NCBI GenBank assembly: GCA_030685235.1
Contig: MU839103.1
Coordinates: 124,001-188,000, forward strand
DNA length: 64,000 nucleotides
Direction: 5' to 3'
Source: Copromyces sp. CBS 386.78
Lineage: Eukaryota > Ascomycota > Sordariomycetes > Sordariales > Sordariaceae
The translations under genes were made by a program, and so were the position numbers. Below the pieces are notes generated by a model, which searched no databases, was not told the DNA's origin, and saw only the letters and a program-made list of their open reading frames with translations. Positions 10,559 to 21,764 of the stretch are shown here, piece by piece (position 1 is the stretch's first letter; every line of letters starts with the position of its first letter).

Positions 10559-12048
10559 TCAACTGACCGCGTTTCCGACGCCGACGTAGCCCGTCTTCTC
10601 GTCTGTCCGGCTGCTCATACCCCCAGCACGCTCCGTAGTTGAAATAACCCAGAATGTATACTTCACTATTTGTGCTGCTGCATTGGTTAGCGAGTTTCCG
10701 GAGATGACACCAGAGACAATTGTGGGATTAGGACAGGGAGGAAGCTTAACGGCCACAACAAGTGACGGTATCACTCGTCAACCGTCCTTGTTGTACATAG
10801 GTGGTAAGCACTCATCATTCTGAGAGGTGGACAACATCGCTTGATCCAACGTATACTGTGTGTTGGGCTTTAATGTTGGGACTCGCTCAAGGATAAACCC
10901 ACCGATGACCAGTTGTTTTGTTCCCCCAATCAGCTGTTCACGAATTGTCATTGCGTAAGAAATTAAGAACGCAGAAAGTTTGAAATGCGGATAAACAGCC
11001 TCTCGCCGCCAGCGCGGCGAGTCCACATCAAGCGTAATAGTGGTTGAAAGCGCACCACCCCACCCCAGGGCAATCGCGGGGCTACGATGTTGCCAAAGTC
11101 AAGGCGCATGCAAGATTGAAGTCCCCTTACGTGCTCAGTCATATTATCATCGTTGACGATGATGCTGGCGATGCATCTGTATACCCCATAGCCGAGGCTG
11201 AGCGTGGGTTTGATCAATCTGACCAGGAGTGGATAGCATGAGAGTATCCCCAGACGGGGGTAGCCAGAGCAGGGGCAGGTGGCTATTTCGTGAATTGTAA
11301 TATGACGTGGAGATCGATCTCGAGCTCCTCGAATCCTATCGTCAACTGCCAGCTCCGTCCGAAGTAACGCGTTGAAAAGTGCTTCCTCAAAGTTCTCCAA
11401 GTGACGGTTGATCCCTATAAAGAGGAACGGGAAGCGTGCAGCAAAACGTAGGCGTAGGGAGAGGTAATGCATCGTCATCGGAAAATTGAACTCGTCCACT
11501 GTTGCAAATATGTAGAACGCCAGGGCCTGGGCGGCAGTGAAGAAAGCAACGCCGGCTACTTTCGGCGATGGTGAGTTCCACGCAATGGCACTATTCACCG
11601 TCGAGCATACATGGTGAAGGAGGTTCGAGAATAATTGACTGAGCGGCATTGTGAACGGGTTGTCGACAGAACGAACTGTCGCGGAGAGATGGAGAGGGAG
11701 TTGTTGAAGTTGGCCCTCCCGTGACAGGAACTCGTGCGCGGGCGGTCAGGAGCGAGGGCTTCGATAATGACGAGAGTATAGTAGTCCTCGTCACCTGCTT
11801 GTAATCGATTAGGTTTTTGATTGCCAAAGATCTCATTAGAAGACACTTACAGGCACTGTTCACGTTGATTCAGCATGCCCCGATGTGCACTCTGAAGAGC
11901 TTGATCTATGACAGCTGACGGACGGCGGCGGTAGTGTGTGTTGTGTGTGTTCAAGATGGAGGATACAAGCAGAACCAAACGAGAAAAATCCAATGATTCC
12001 CGAAATAACAAGCGTTGTCGGTAATGGTGGTGGGGTCGATATTGACAT
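10559..12048 (-). CDS. Unrecognised gene, several exons, incomplete model
   Basis: Minus-strand sequence with protein-like composition in several blocks. The ATG at 12048 opens a short frame with a hydrophobic segment (TLVISGIIGFFSFGSACILHL). The longest block, 11649-10963, includes a hydrophobic run (VAGVAFFTAAQALAFYIFA) and HITIHEIATCPCSGYPRLG. Block 11026-10778 includes EQLIGGTKQLVIGGFILERV. Block 10774-10559 includes AVKLPPCPNPTIVSGVISG. I could not settle the junctions between blocks, so this may be one membrane-associated protein of about 400 residues or a gene with a damaging change. No family was recognised. The 3' neighbour side is repeat-rich. Confidence 0.4.
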
Positions 12049-12406
12049 GTAGATGATATTTGTTACATCTGATCAAGCGAGAGCTGGCAAAAGCTGATGG
12101 ACGAGAAGAAGACATGATTTATTAGATCGGGATGACGAGTGCAAGGTGGGCAAGCGTCACGGAAGGAAGGGGACATGTGAGCTCTGGTAATGACAACACG
12201 AGAAGCTCCTACACTTTGCAGGTTGAGGGTACGACAGACTGGAAAACAACAACCGACGAAACTGAACAGTCGAGTTGACGCAGAAGGATGCGGCCAGTGG
12301 GAGAAGGAGCAACGGAATAAAATTTCCGAGTAAGTGTCTATTCAACCAGAAGTTTGATCAAGCAGTTGCCGCCCATGGTACGAGTTGCGGAAAACCACAA
12401 ACGCTC
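12049..12406. other. Intergenic, 3' side of Ufe1 gene
   Basis: I see nothing supportable here beyond short chance frames. It separates two minus-strand genes. Confidence 0.5.
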
Positions 12407-13588
12407 TTAAATGATCAGATCCCATATAACAAGGAAGGCGCAGAGTCCAGTAGCAGCAAAGAAGGTGTACCGAGCTGGACTGGCCTTGTTAGTGCTCTTC
12501 TTGAGCTCCTTGTTACCCCTGTCGACGCCCTCGGTGGTTTCGAATGACTCGGAAACAAGCTGGTCAATATGCGCCGATTGCGTCGTGAGATTGCTGACCA
12601 GCATGTTTTGTAGTTCGGAAATCTCGAGGAGTGATTGTTCGGCGGCCCTGTAACGCAATTAGCTCCCCTGAATGTGAACCTCCATAGCCCGTCCGAAACA
12701 TGTCGCATACCTGACTTTGTCCAGCGTACTCTCAAAGTGCTTCACCATATCCTGATTTCCCTTCTCAAACATTTGTATTTGCTCGTCCGTTAGGTCTTCT
12801 GTAGGCAACGACGATTTTCTCTCGTACTCATCAGCAGGTAGATGAGACGTATTCCCGTGGGCCACGCTTCCGGACCGCCTCCGTGAGCCAAAGTTGTTTC
12901 CAGCACTGCTCCTCGCCTTGGCCAGGACGCTCCTGTTCTTTTCCATCTCCCGTGTTAACCTGGTCTCCATCATGGCCTGCTGTGTCCTTGCCGTCTCCTG
13001 CAGGCGCTGCCTCAAGTACCAGATAACACTCTCGCGATGTGCGCCCAGCTGACGGGCAACGGCCTCGGCAGCAGCATGTTCCTTGCTCTTTGAGCTACCT
13101 AGCGGGCCACCGCCAGCAGCCCATGACCCCAATGCGCCAAGGCCGCGGGCATATTTCTTTTGGATCAAAGCGGTCTCGGTGCTCTGGCGCAGCTGCTCGG
13201 CGTCCTCGAGGGCGCGAATACGGGCATTGAGGTCGCGCAGTGTCGCTTTGGCATTAGCATCAATCTCCTCTCTGTCGCGATCGGTAAGGTAGACTGGTTG
13301 AGAAGAGCCGTTACGAGTGGAGGTGTGAAGGTGTGTCTTGCGCGGAGCAGCAGTCGAGAGGTAGGCTTGACGGAGATTGCGAAGCTCCGAGTGTAATTGG
13401 GCGACAAGAGAGGTCTGAATGATGTATGTTAGAACGGTTCCGTGGAGGTCTCAGGAGTGGAAAGGATGGCTCACGATTCTGTAAGCCTCCTTCAGGAACT
13501 CGTCGGCGGTATCAGTAGTAAAGGGCTTTGTGGGAGGTGCATCGTGGCCTTTGAGGAGCTCGTTGAAGGTGGAGGTGAGGTTCGCCAT
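12407..13588 (-). CDS. UFE1: Syntaxin-18 family t-SNARE (Ufe1)
   Basis: ER membrane Qa-SNARE acting in Golgi-to-ER retrograde fusion (known role of Ufe1/syntaxin 18). Exons 13588-13475, 13414-12711 and 12647-12407, with introns of 60 and 63 nt, give about 352 residues, close to the family's usual length. The N-terminus (MANLTSTFNELLKGHDAPPT, then FLKEAYRI) has the short peptide and helix typical of syntaxin-18 proteins. The middle holds long charged helices. The last exon encodes a SNARE helix (AEQSLLEISELQNMLVSNL, then HIDQLVSESFETTEGVDRG) followed directly by a single C-terminal membrane anchor (YTFFAATGLCAFLVIWDLII). The second intron falls at the start of the SNARE helix. The start ATG gives exactly 38 codons before the first donor. 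Confidence 0.88.
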
Positions 13589-14557
13589 TGTGTCTTGGAA
13601 GTTGTGAATTGTATTCAAGATTATGGCTGGTCTAGTGTCATTAGAGATGGCCTGTCATGGAGGTGCGGATATTTGTTTCCCGGGCCATCAAGGTGTCACG
13701 ATGTCAGAGGGAAGTTGAGCTTGGGGAGACGGGACGATCCATGCTGCTGCCGCATTGCTGTAGCTCAACGTGGCTGGAATGATGCCCAGCGATGACGGAG
13801 TGCATCAACATGGACGAGCAGTGGCTGGTGCTTTAGGAAGAGATGTGGCTTTGGCATCGGCCCAAGTTCCGTGCCTGCCAAGCCCGCCCAGATGCGCATC
13901 CTGCCGTTGTGGGGCGTCATTGGGCCCCGACCGGAGCGGAAAAGCGGCAACCTTTGTTTTCTTCTTATCATTCCCAAAGACAAACTCGAAATCTGGATTT
14001 CAGAATTGACACATAGTGTAAACATGACATCTCCAATCGAAAGGCATTATGCTAAGTGATCCATCCGCTCTATACGAGTGACCTCGCACAATCGTCATCA
14101 TGGCCTCCGGACACTACAGTACGGGATCAACATGATTGGACGGATTGCTGACCGAGTTGTTAGTGATAAGCCCAACCACCTTCCTCCTCTGTCAAGCTTA
14201 ACAATCCTCAAAGACTGAGGAATGGCACCCCCCTTGCGAATTGAATACATTACTTACATATGCAATGGTCTCTCCCGGGAATAAGACTCCGCCGCCCGTC
14301 CAAAGTCTTTTATACATCGCCGTCCAACGGCCGTGGGGTGCTTCTCTCCGTCGTATATACATCTACATATCCACCCCTCACCCCCTAACCTTTCCTGTTC
14401 ATTGTGCTTTTCAAAAACACCAACCAACTGGGACTCGCTGCCAGTTGTAAAAAATGCGGTGGCGGTGAGAATATAAATCCAGAATCAAGTGTTTTGGATA
14501 TTCGTTCCCTACAGAGAGTTCTCTCTCCTCCTTACATCAAGACCGGAACCACCCAAC
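13589..14557. other. Divergent promoter region between Ufe1 and MFS genes
   Basis: About 1 kb between two divergently transcribed genes. There is no convincing gene. Pyrimidine-rich stretches near 14340-14400 and 14515-14550 probably belong to the 5' leader of the transporter. Confidence 0.5.
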
Positions 14558-16462
14558 ATGAGTGGTTCCCGTCCCTCATCTGTCTCTTCCAAGGCCTCAG
14601 TAGGTCGAGGTATCGATTCCTCAAAGTCAACAATAACAACCTGAACACCTCGAATTGCTCAAAATGACCATACTACCGAACCCACCACCTACCGATCGGG
14701 CCGCGTGGCCGTAACCGGAAACGAGCCACTACCGGCCGGCCAAGAACCCCGTCCCGGCCCGTACCCAAACCCGAAACTTGACGACTCGGATATCGACCGC
14801 GACCGCGACCCGGAAGCAGCCCTAACCCGCGCCCCCTCCGGCCCCGTCTACACCACTTTCACCCCCACCACCCGCAAATGGATAGTAACCATGATAACCT
14901 TTGCCGGCTTCATCTCCCCCATGACAGCCAACATCTACTTCCCCGTTCTCGACGCCGTGGCCTCCGACCTGGGCGTCTCCATCTCCAAAGCCAATATGAC
15001 CCTAACAACCTACATGATCATGCAGGCCTTCTCCCCCACCCTCTACGGCGACTTCGGCGACGCGGCCGGCCGTCGACCCGCCTTCATCACAAGTTTCGTC
15101 GTCTACATTTGCGCGAATCTGGGCCTGGCCCTCCAAAAGAACTACGCGGCCTTGTTGGTCTTGAGGATGTTACAGAGTTTTGGAAGTTCCGGGTCACTGG
15201 CGCTGTGCTATGCCGTGGTGGCTGACGTGGCTGTTTCTGCCGAACGGGGCAAGTATATGGGGTTTGTGAGCGCCGGTATCAACGTGGGACCGTCGTCGAG
15301 TCCCGTGGTGGGGGGCGTGATTGGCCAGTATCTGGGGTGGCATGCCATCTTTCGGTTTTGTCTGATTTACACGGCCGTCTGGTTGGTGCCGTATGTGCTG
15401 TTTGTGCCCGAGACGTGCAGGAATGTGGTGGGTAATGGGTCGACGAAGCCGACGGCGTGGTGGAATATGACCCTGCTCGAATTTGTGAGGGGGAGGAGAC
15501 ATCCGCCGCTTCCTGGATCCGAAGAGGAGGAGGAGGAGAAGGCGGAGGGGAGGAAGACGAGACCGAAACTGAGGTTCCCGAACCCGTTTAATACCCTGCG
15601 CGTGGTGTTCAACCCGGACCTGGGCCTGCTGATCTCGTACGGAACGATTGTCTATCTAGTGTTTATCCTCATCTGCGCCACGTTGGGGACGCAGTTCGCG
15701 GATAGGTACGGGTATAACCAGCTTCAGACCGGTCTCTGCTACCTCCCCTACGGAATAGGCTGCACCGTCGCCGCCGTCGTGCAGGGCAGGATCCTAGATT
15801 GGAATTACCGCCGCCTGGCCAAAAAGATGGGCATGACGATCGACTACAAGCGCGGCGACGACTTGTCCAAGTTTCCCATCGAGAAGGCCAGGCTACAACC
15901 CGTTATCCCCATCTTGGGACTCGGCGTCCTAGCAACAATCGGGTATGCCTGGGCGCTGGAGACTACCACGCACGTAGCTGGTCCGCTGGTGCTCTTGTTC
16001 GTTGTCGGCTTGTGTGTCACGGGCAGCTTCAGCCTGGTAAATACCCTGGTGGTGGACCTGTACCCGGAGGCGCCAGCGACGGCGGTGGCGGCGACGAATC
16101 TGGTGCGGTGCTTGTGCGGCGCGGGGGCGACGGCGTTTATCGATGCCATGTTGCAGAAGATGGGGGTGGGCTGGACGTTTACGTTTTGGCCGCTGGTGGT
16201 GGTGGTTTTTAGTCCGATTATTTATGTTTTGATGACGAGGGGACCGGGGTGGAGGGCGCAGAGGAAGGCGAGGTTTCAGAGGGAGAGGGAGAGGGAGAGG
16301 AAAGAAGAGAAGGAGAGGTTGGCTAATGAGGAGATTCTCGAGGGCTCGGATGAGAGTTCGGCAGCGATTGTTGAGAAGGCGGAGGAGGAGGAGGGGGAGA
16401 AGAGGGTGGAGGATGGGATACCTGTGATTGAGAGGAAGAAAGGGGAAAGCTCGAGCAGCTAG
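14558..16462 (+). CDS. MFS transporter, DHA1 (drug:H+ antiporter) type, with in-frame TGA near the start
   Basis: Plasma-membrane major facilitator with the 12-helix DHA1 layout, related to multidrug or quinidine-resistance transporters. Visible features are TM1 (MITFAGFISPMTANIYFPVL), the loop-2/3 motif DFGDAAGRRPAF, RMLQSFGSSGS in TM4, the PVVGGVIGQYLGW motif in TM5, a central cytoplasmic loop with an EEEEEEK tract, and an Arg/Glu-rich C-terminus. The ATG at 14558 (MSGSRPSSVSSKAS) is in the same frame, but a TGA at 14642-14644 interrupts it. Coding-like sequence resumes at once. Removing 14600-14725 (GTAGGT...GAG, 126 nt, a multiple of three) would restore the frame but has a weak acceptor. 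Alternatively translation begins at a later Met (first at about 14890, just before TM1). The transport domain itself is intact, with no stop to 16460. Substrate unknown. Confidence 0.8.
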
Positions 16463-16862
16463 GTGTCCCTTTGTGGTGATTTGGGTGTTGTGCTAACCTT
16501 GCTTTTTTATGCATGTTTGAGCGTTGGGGTGTTCTCTTTCTTTTTGTCTTGCTGATACGATGATGATACCACAAAGCACGTAAAGATGTCCTTGATGAAT
16601 AGAGACGAGCTATGTTATGACGATGAAGGCAATTGAATGAAGGATAGGGATGAACCAATAGAGCGAGAAAGCATAAACATACGGCATATAGATCGACGGG
16701 CAACTGGCCACCGTCACCAATAATACTAAATAGCTACTTTTCTGCATTACAACGTGTCTAAAAGTCAATCTCGGTATGATATATGACTTAATTCTCCAAG
16801 TGTCTCGCGACCTGCAACTGTCGCCTCGAACTCCCAAAACAACAGCAACCAAATGATAAAAA
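16463..16862. other. Intergenic, 3' of MFS gene
   Basis: Probable 3' UTR and spacer up to the inserted element. I see no gene. Bases 16855-16862 (GATAAAAA) are the left target duplication of the element that follows. Confidence 0.5.
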
Positions 16863-17274
16863 GAGAAGGTCTTTTCGCACTGCCATAAAAGTCTTCCTAC
16901 ACTGTCGGCAAAATAGTATATTTTTATAACTTCGCCAAATTTGGAGTAAGAGGTATAAGAATGGGGTTGGAATTTTTGGTATTTTTTACTCCATAAAACA
17001 GCATTTACAAGGATTTTTTATCTAGCCTCTAGCGTCTTTCTAAAACAAAACATTAAAAAGGAATAAATTTTATTAAAATCTTTACCTTTTAGTTATAACT
17101 CTCTGCGGAATAACGTTGCGATGTAATCGTAGGCACTATATTATAGAGAAAAAAATAAGAAAAATTCCAATACCACTCTTACTTATCTAAGCCCTTACTT
17201 GGATAAGTTACACCTAGTTCCATTTTTTACTACAGTGTAAAAAGACTTTTATGGCAGTGCGAAAAGACGTTCTC
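16863..17274. mobile_element. MITE, 412 bp, with 8-bp target-site duplication
   Basis: The left end starts GAGAAGGTCTTTTCGCACTG. The right end, read on the other strand, starts GAGAACGTCTTTTCGCACTG. The inverted repeats continue for about 42 bases (CCATAAAAGTCT...TACACTG). The element is flanked by a perfect 8-bp duplication GATAAAAA (16855-16862 and 17275-17282). The interior is strongly AT-rich and non-coding. An 8-bp duplication is the hallmark of hAT-superfamily insertions, so this is probably a non-autonomous hAT-type MITE. The terminal bases are not the common CAG of hATs, so the superfamily is uncertain. Confidence 0.85.
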
Positions 17275-17356
17275 GATAAAAATACCAGCAACACCGTGGA
17301 TACCTCGGCGGCTCGTTTAACCAAAGATAAAAGTGTAAAAAAAGAAAAAGAAATAT

Positions 17357-17461
17357 GCTAGAGCCGGGATTCGCACCCGGGTCTCCGCCTGAATCTCCTT
17401 GCTTCACCACTTGAGGTTCGGTTTGGGAGGGCGACGAGTTAAACTACTACTCCACTCTAAC
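17357..17461 (-). tRNA. tRNA-Gly (CCC), intron-containing
   Basis: On the minus strand the acceptor arms GTTAGAG and CTCTAGC pair with one G-U. The D stem is GAGT/ACTC. The anticodon stem TCGCC/GGCGG closes a loop with anticodon CCC (17425-17427 on the plus strand). The T arm is CCGGG-TGCGAAT-CCCGG. About 33 bases lie between anticodon position 37 and the 3' half of the anticodon stem, the standard place for a tRNA intron. A T-rich run follows the 3' end, as for RNA polymerase III termination. Oddities are a D loop lacking the usual GG pair and G instead of U at T-loop position 55. Either it is a slightly degenerate gene or my alignment is off by a base. Confidence 0.6.
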
Positions 17462-18115
17462 TTTTTTTTGTGTTGTTGTTATTCGAGGTCCGGTCTTGCT
17501 GTTTATAAGCCACGTGTGAGTGACGGGTAGGTGCCATGTTTGTCTGGGGTGCTGGTGAACGTGAAGGGTCCCGGCTGGCGGCGGCGGTGATGCCAGCTGG
17601 CGAGGTTTGGAGGTTTTGTTTTCATCCCAAGGTGTCGGCCCTGTGTCTGACTGATATGGCCTCTGCTCTCTGCCCATATGGCTGGTAGTCTTGATTCCAG
17701 TCAGGTGCTGAATTCCGTTGCCAAGTATTGGATTCCCATTAGTCAGTCAACATCGATCTCTCCATCATCTCCAGCAGAGAAACAAAAACGCAGTAAAGCC
17801 ACCAACGCATTCTCCCATCAACCTGGATCCCGCAGAAACTCAAAAGTCTTTCGCTCTATCTACCATCTTCGCTTATCAACAAAGGGTATCATCGATATTA
17901 TGTACTTGAACCTGTATCTTACCGCCCATGTCTCGTCCACTCTTCCAGTTGATCCACCAACCCAGACCCGTAGCCCTCTTCAGTCAATATCAACCACCTT
18001 TTCTCATAACCAGCCCATCTTGTCCCCCTCATAATACCCATCACAACCTCCTCCATTAGCGTTATATTTTTCCATTCCCCATTTCTCATTAGCCCAAGAC
18101 CCTCATCCTCACCCT
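17462..18115. other. Intergenic between tRNA and sphingoid base kinase
   Basis: I see no supported gene. A plus-strand open frame (17678-18034) is Ser/Thr-rich without recognisable features and is probably chance or 3' UTR antisense. Confidence 0.45.
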
Positions 18116-20198
18116 CTAAGCCCTCAACCTCTCCGTCGTCGAAACTTTATCCCACCCATGCGGTCCCGGCGCTTCAAACACCCCCCTCTTACTGAGGGTC
18201 AGTCCAAGACCCTTATGCACCTCCACCTGGAAGGGAGCAAACGGTCTGGCCTCGCCATCAATGCTGATCACACCGTTCGGGTCCTGGTACCGGGGAGTCA
18301 ACCGGAAAGCGGACACTTTGCGGTAGGAAACCAGGGGGTTGTCGAAGAAGTGGCCTGATTCGACCGAAAGTTGCATGTTGATGTTCTTCCAGAGAGAAAT
18401 GTCGCCGTCGGTGGTGACGAGGTCCAGTAAGCCGTCGTTGGCGAGGGCGGCGGAGAACAAGTTGGCGTCTGGGGCCATGTAGGCCATCTGTTGGGGGTTG
18501 TCAGTGGATGAAAGCACGAATGTGGTGGGAAAGGGGTAAAAACGTACATTACCGGCATAAAAGCTACCCAACTTCTCATGAGGGACCACCTCCCAATCCT
18601 CCGGCAACTTATCATTCACCGTCCCGTACTTTAAACCCGGCATTCCCTCTCCCTCCTCTCCCGCACCCTCCTCTTCCCCAAACCCATCCCCGCTAGGTTC
18701 TCCATTCCCAACAACATCACTTTCCGTCGTACTCCTCACCACCCCCCTAGCATAATGCCCCTTAATCTCCCCCTTCCCCTCCACCTCCACCTTCATCGCC
18801 ACATCACACGGATACATCTTCTTCCTAATCGCCAGCGTCAAGAATCCATACGTGAACCTCGCCGCCCCCATCCACCTCAGATGTTCCGTAGTAATATCCA
18901 AATCAGCAATCATGCCGTACGCCTGACTAAGAAAACTCGTCAGCCTCTCCCCGTCCTGCAGCGTGACGCTGCACAAGTCCAGCTTCGTCGGCACGCCTTT
19001 CACGATCGCCAGCGCCGCCAGCGAAGGGCGGTGCGTCCCGTACAGGTTGCAGCTCATGGCGTTTCCGGAGCCGCAGGGGATGTGGCAGACTGCTACCCTT
19101 GCCAAAGCCCGCCGGGCGTCGGATCGTTTGGACAGCCCGTTGAAAACTTCGTGGGGTAGGCCGTCGCCGGAACAAGGGACGGCGATGTCGTACTGCGAGA
19201 TGTCAAGGTTTTGGGACAGGGTGACGGCTTCGCCCGAGTAAGCGGTGCGAATGACGGTGAGGGGCATGCGCGCCGCTTCGAAGATGGGGCGCACTTCCTT
19301 TTCGAAAATCTTGTCGGCGCCGCCCGGGCCGGCCTGGGGGTTGACGAGCACCCAGGCGCGCTTGCGGCGCTGGATGGGGGGCGGGTAGGCGAGGTCGAGG
19401 AGGTGGGAGACGAAGGCGTCTAGGACGGCGGCGGGGGGTGGGGGGATGGATGGTGGGGAGAGAAGTGATTCGCGCTCTCGGGCGGAAGCATGGGAGGGAG
19501 CTGAGGGGGGAAGAGGGAACTCAAGTTGGCGGACGATGAGTCGGTCTTTCTTGGCAGAGGTCTCTTCGGCGAAGTCGATGCGGAGGTGGTTGCGGTCCGG
19601 GGTGATGTAGGCCCAGAGGATGTTGTAGAAGGGTACGGAACCCGGGGGGAGACGGCGCGGAGGGGTGACTGTGGTGGAGGGGAGGAACGGGGTTAGTATA
19701 ACGTCGAGACCGTCGAGAGGGACGTAGTTTAGGAGTCCTGTTGATGGTTGGGCTTCTTCTTCCTTATCAGGCGCTTGTGTGACCACAAGGAGGATTCTTG
19801 TGTAAGAGGGAGTTTGATGCTTTGTTTTATGTACCTGAACAACAACACGAACGGGACTTTTTGGTGGCAGCGGCATGTTCTGTTTGTTGTACATGCGTTG
19901 CAGTTGGTTAGTCTAAGGACGAACGTAGGTCTTATGAGGAAGAAGAGATGTCCAGTCCAAAGAAAAGGTGCAGGTATGTATGTAAGGCAAGATGAGGTGA
20001 GTGATCACACCGACCTTGAATAATCAATTCATCCTTGTCGCAAGTGAGTGTGACGGCGGGCAGTTCGAGAATGTCGACATTCTTTCCGGAAGCAGAAGTG
20101 GTGGCTTGCGATGTCACGGCCTGGATAGACGGCTCTTGTGCGCTCGTCTTCGCCATAGCCGGCGCGTGTTGATCTCGTAATTGCCGAACGTCCCCCAT
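18116..20198 (-). CDS. LCB4: Sphingoid long-chain base kinase (LCB4/5, sphingosine kinase type)
   Basis: Phosphorylates sphingoid bases to their 1-phosphates, using ATP. Exons: 20198 or 20156 (two in-frame ATGs) to 20015, then 19773-18548 and 18487-18116; 579 residues from the inner ATG. The catalytic domain shows all expected motifs: NPQAGPGGA (nucleotide-binding loop), CSGDGLPHEVFNG (catalytic SGDG), PCGSGNAMSCN, and the C-terminal GVISIDGEARPF strand. The N-terminus (LPAVTLTCDKDELIIQ, then SVPFYNILWAYITPD) matches the fungal enzymes. The middle has a low-complexity acidic insertion (GEEEGAGEEGEGM). Intron 1 is 241 nt. Intron 2 is 60 nt, a multiple of three without a stop, so retention would add 20 residues. 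Enzymes of this family act at ER, Golgi or endosome membranes. Confidence 0.88.
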
Positions 20199-21764
20199 AT
20201 TTTCCTCTGCGTGTGTTGCGATTTCTTGTTTCGACTTTCTTTGGTGTGTATAGTTCCGTTTGTGAGACGGTGTCGGTCAAGGCAAGAACCTTAATGGATC
20301 CCGTGCCGAGCTATGCGCCGAGTACGGTAGGTAGTGTACAAGTGGACTGTGGGTGGATGCGGTAACTTACACAAAGAACCCAAAACCTCTAGACGAAAAC
20401 ACTGAACATGCAGGTTGTTGAAAAAGTGAAAAGTAGGTAAGAAGGCTAGAGATGGGATGAAAATGCCCGACTTTGTTGCTGACTCGGTTTCGCACTCTCG
20501 GACTCTTACGAAAGCACCGGGGGCGTTGACAAGCAGTCAGTCGTCTCACCTAAAAACAATTGCTTGGCTTGCTGTCTTGGATCATAGTCTAGTTCCCGTC
20601 ATGGATGGCACTTGTTGAGACAGGGGCACAATCGGCCCTCACTGGCTGACTGACTGGCTGAACCAAAATTCCCCCCGCTGGAGCCGTCGTCGTGGTTGTC
20701 TCCTCCCCGGCCGTTGTTTGGTTTCTGTCGCAGTTTCTGTCAGGGGTCAAACTGCGTTCGGACCCCCGTCATCGCTGGCTGCTACATCGTGCATCCATCA
20801 ACTGCAGCAGGAAGCATGCCCGGCCGGTGCATGGCGGGTGGTCGGCAGGTGAGTGGCACTGTGGCATGCTGTGCTGACAGCGCCCGCCTCTGTAGTTTGG
20901 ATGAACTCCCCGCACCGCGGTTGGACATATCGGGGGCAAATGCCGGAGACCCGGCACCGCCAAACCGCTAAGCGACAGCACACCCGGCACCGGATACGCC
21001 GGATCTCTCGGAGATTAAAAACCGTGCTTACTAGACATGTCTGGACTTTCTTGACTTGGCCATGCGTGCCCGCCCAACATCGGGCGACAGACGGTGAAGG
21101 AAGAACCCTTTTAAAACCTCGGACACGTCAGATATTCTTTCGTATATGGTCCATCACGGCCAGGTGTCGAGAGAGACAACACCACTGAACAGATAATCCG
21201 GTCTGTCTATGTATCTGCACAAGGAAAAAGTGTCCATGACGATAAAAACTCCGGCGTTCAAAAAGAAGTCCAATGCTCCCTCGCCTCGCCCCGTCTACAT
21301 ACCCTTCTTCCTATAGGCAACTAAAGTATGCAAATCAACCTAAACTTTTGGAATACCTTTCTTTCTTTGTCCCGGCCGGATAACCCTCCTGCTACTAGTG
21401 AAATCTTGATCCTTTCAAGTCAAACGGTCAACTCAGCCAGGCAGCTCCGCTAGCTGTACCAGCCACCCTCTCATACCCATCTATCTACCTCGGTCCATCT
21501 CCCGGCACGTTCAAGGTAGTGAATAGAGATGAATACCTTGGAACCTCTCGATAACATAGTTCTACTCCCCAAGCTTCGACTCTCCGGTTCGTTCCTTGGC
21601 TTTTAGGCTGGCTGACGGCTGACTGACTTCAAATCTCGAGGTGCGAAAGCGCATCGCTCATGCATTCCGAAGGCGTTAATACGGGTTTCGGCTGGTGGAA
21701 CTTCCCGCTTCTTGTTCAGGTCCGACTCTGCCAATATGCCCATAAAAGCCCGGTCTTGCTTCCT
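20199..21764. other. Intergenic, 1.6 kb
   Basis: Upstream of the sphingoid base kinase and downstream of the NatA subunit gene. Short repeats of GGCTGACTGACTGGCTG type occur near 20640-20660 and 21610. No coding signal could be supported. Confidence 0.5.
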
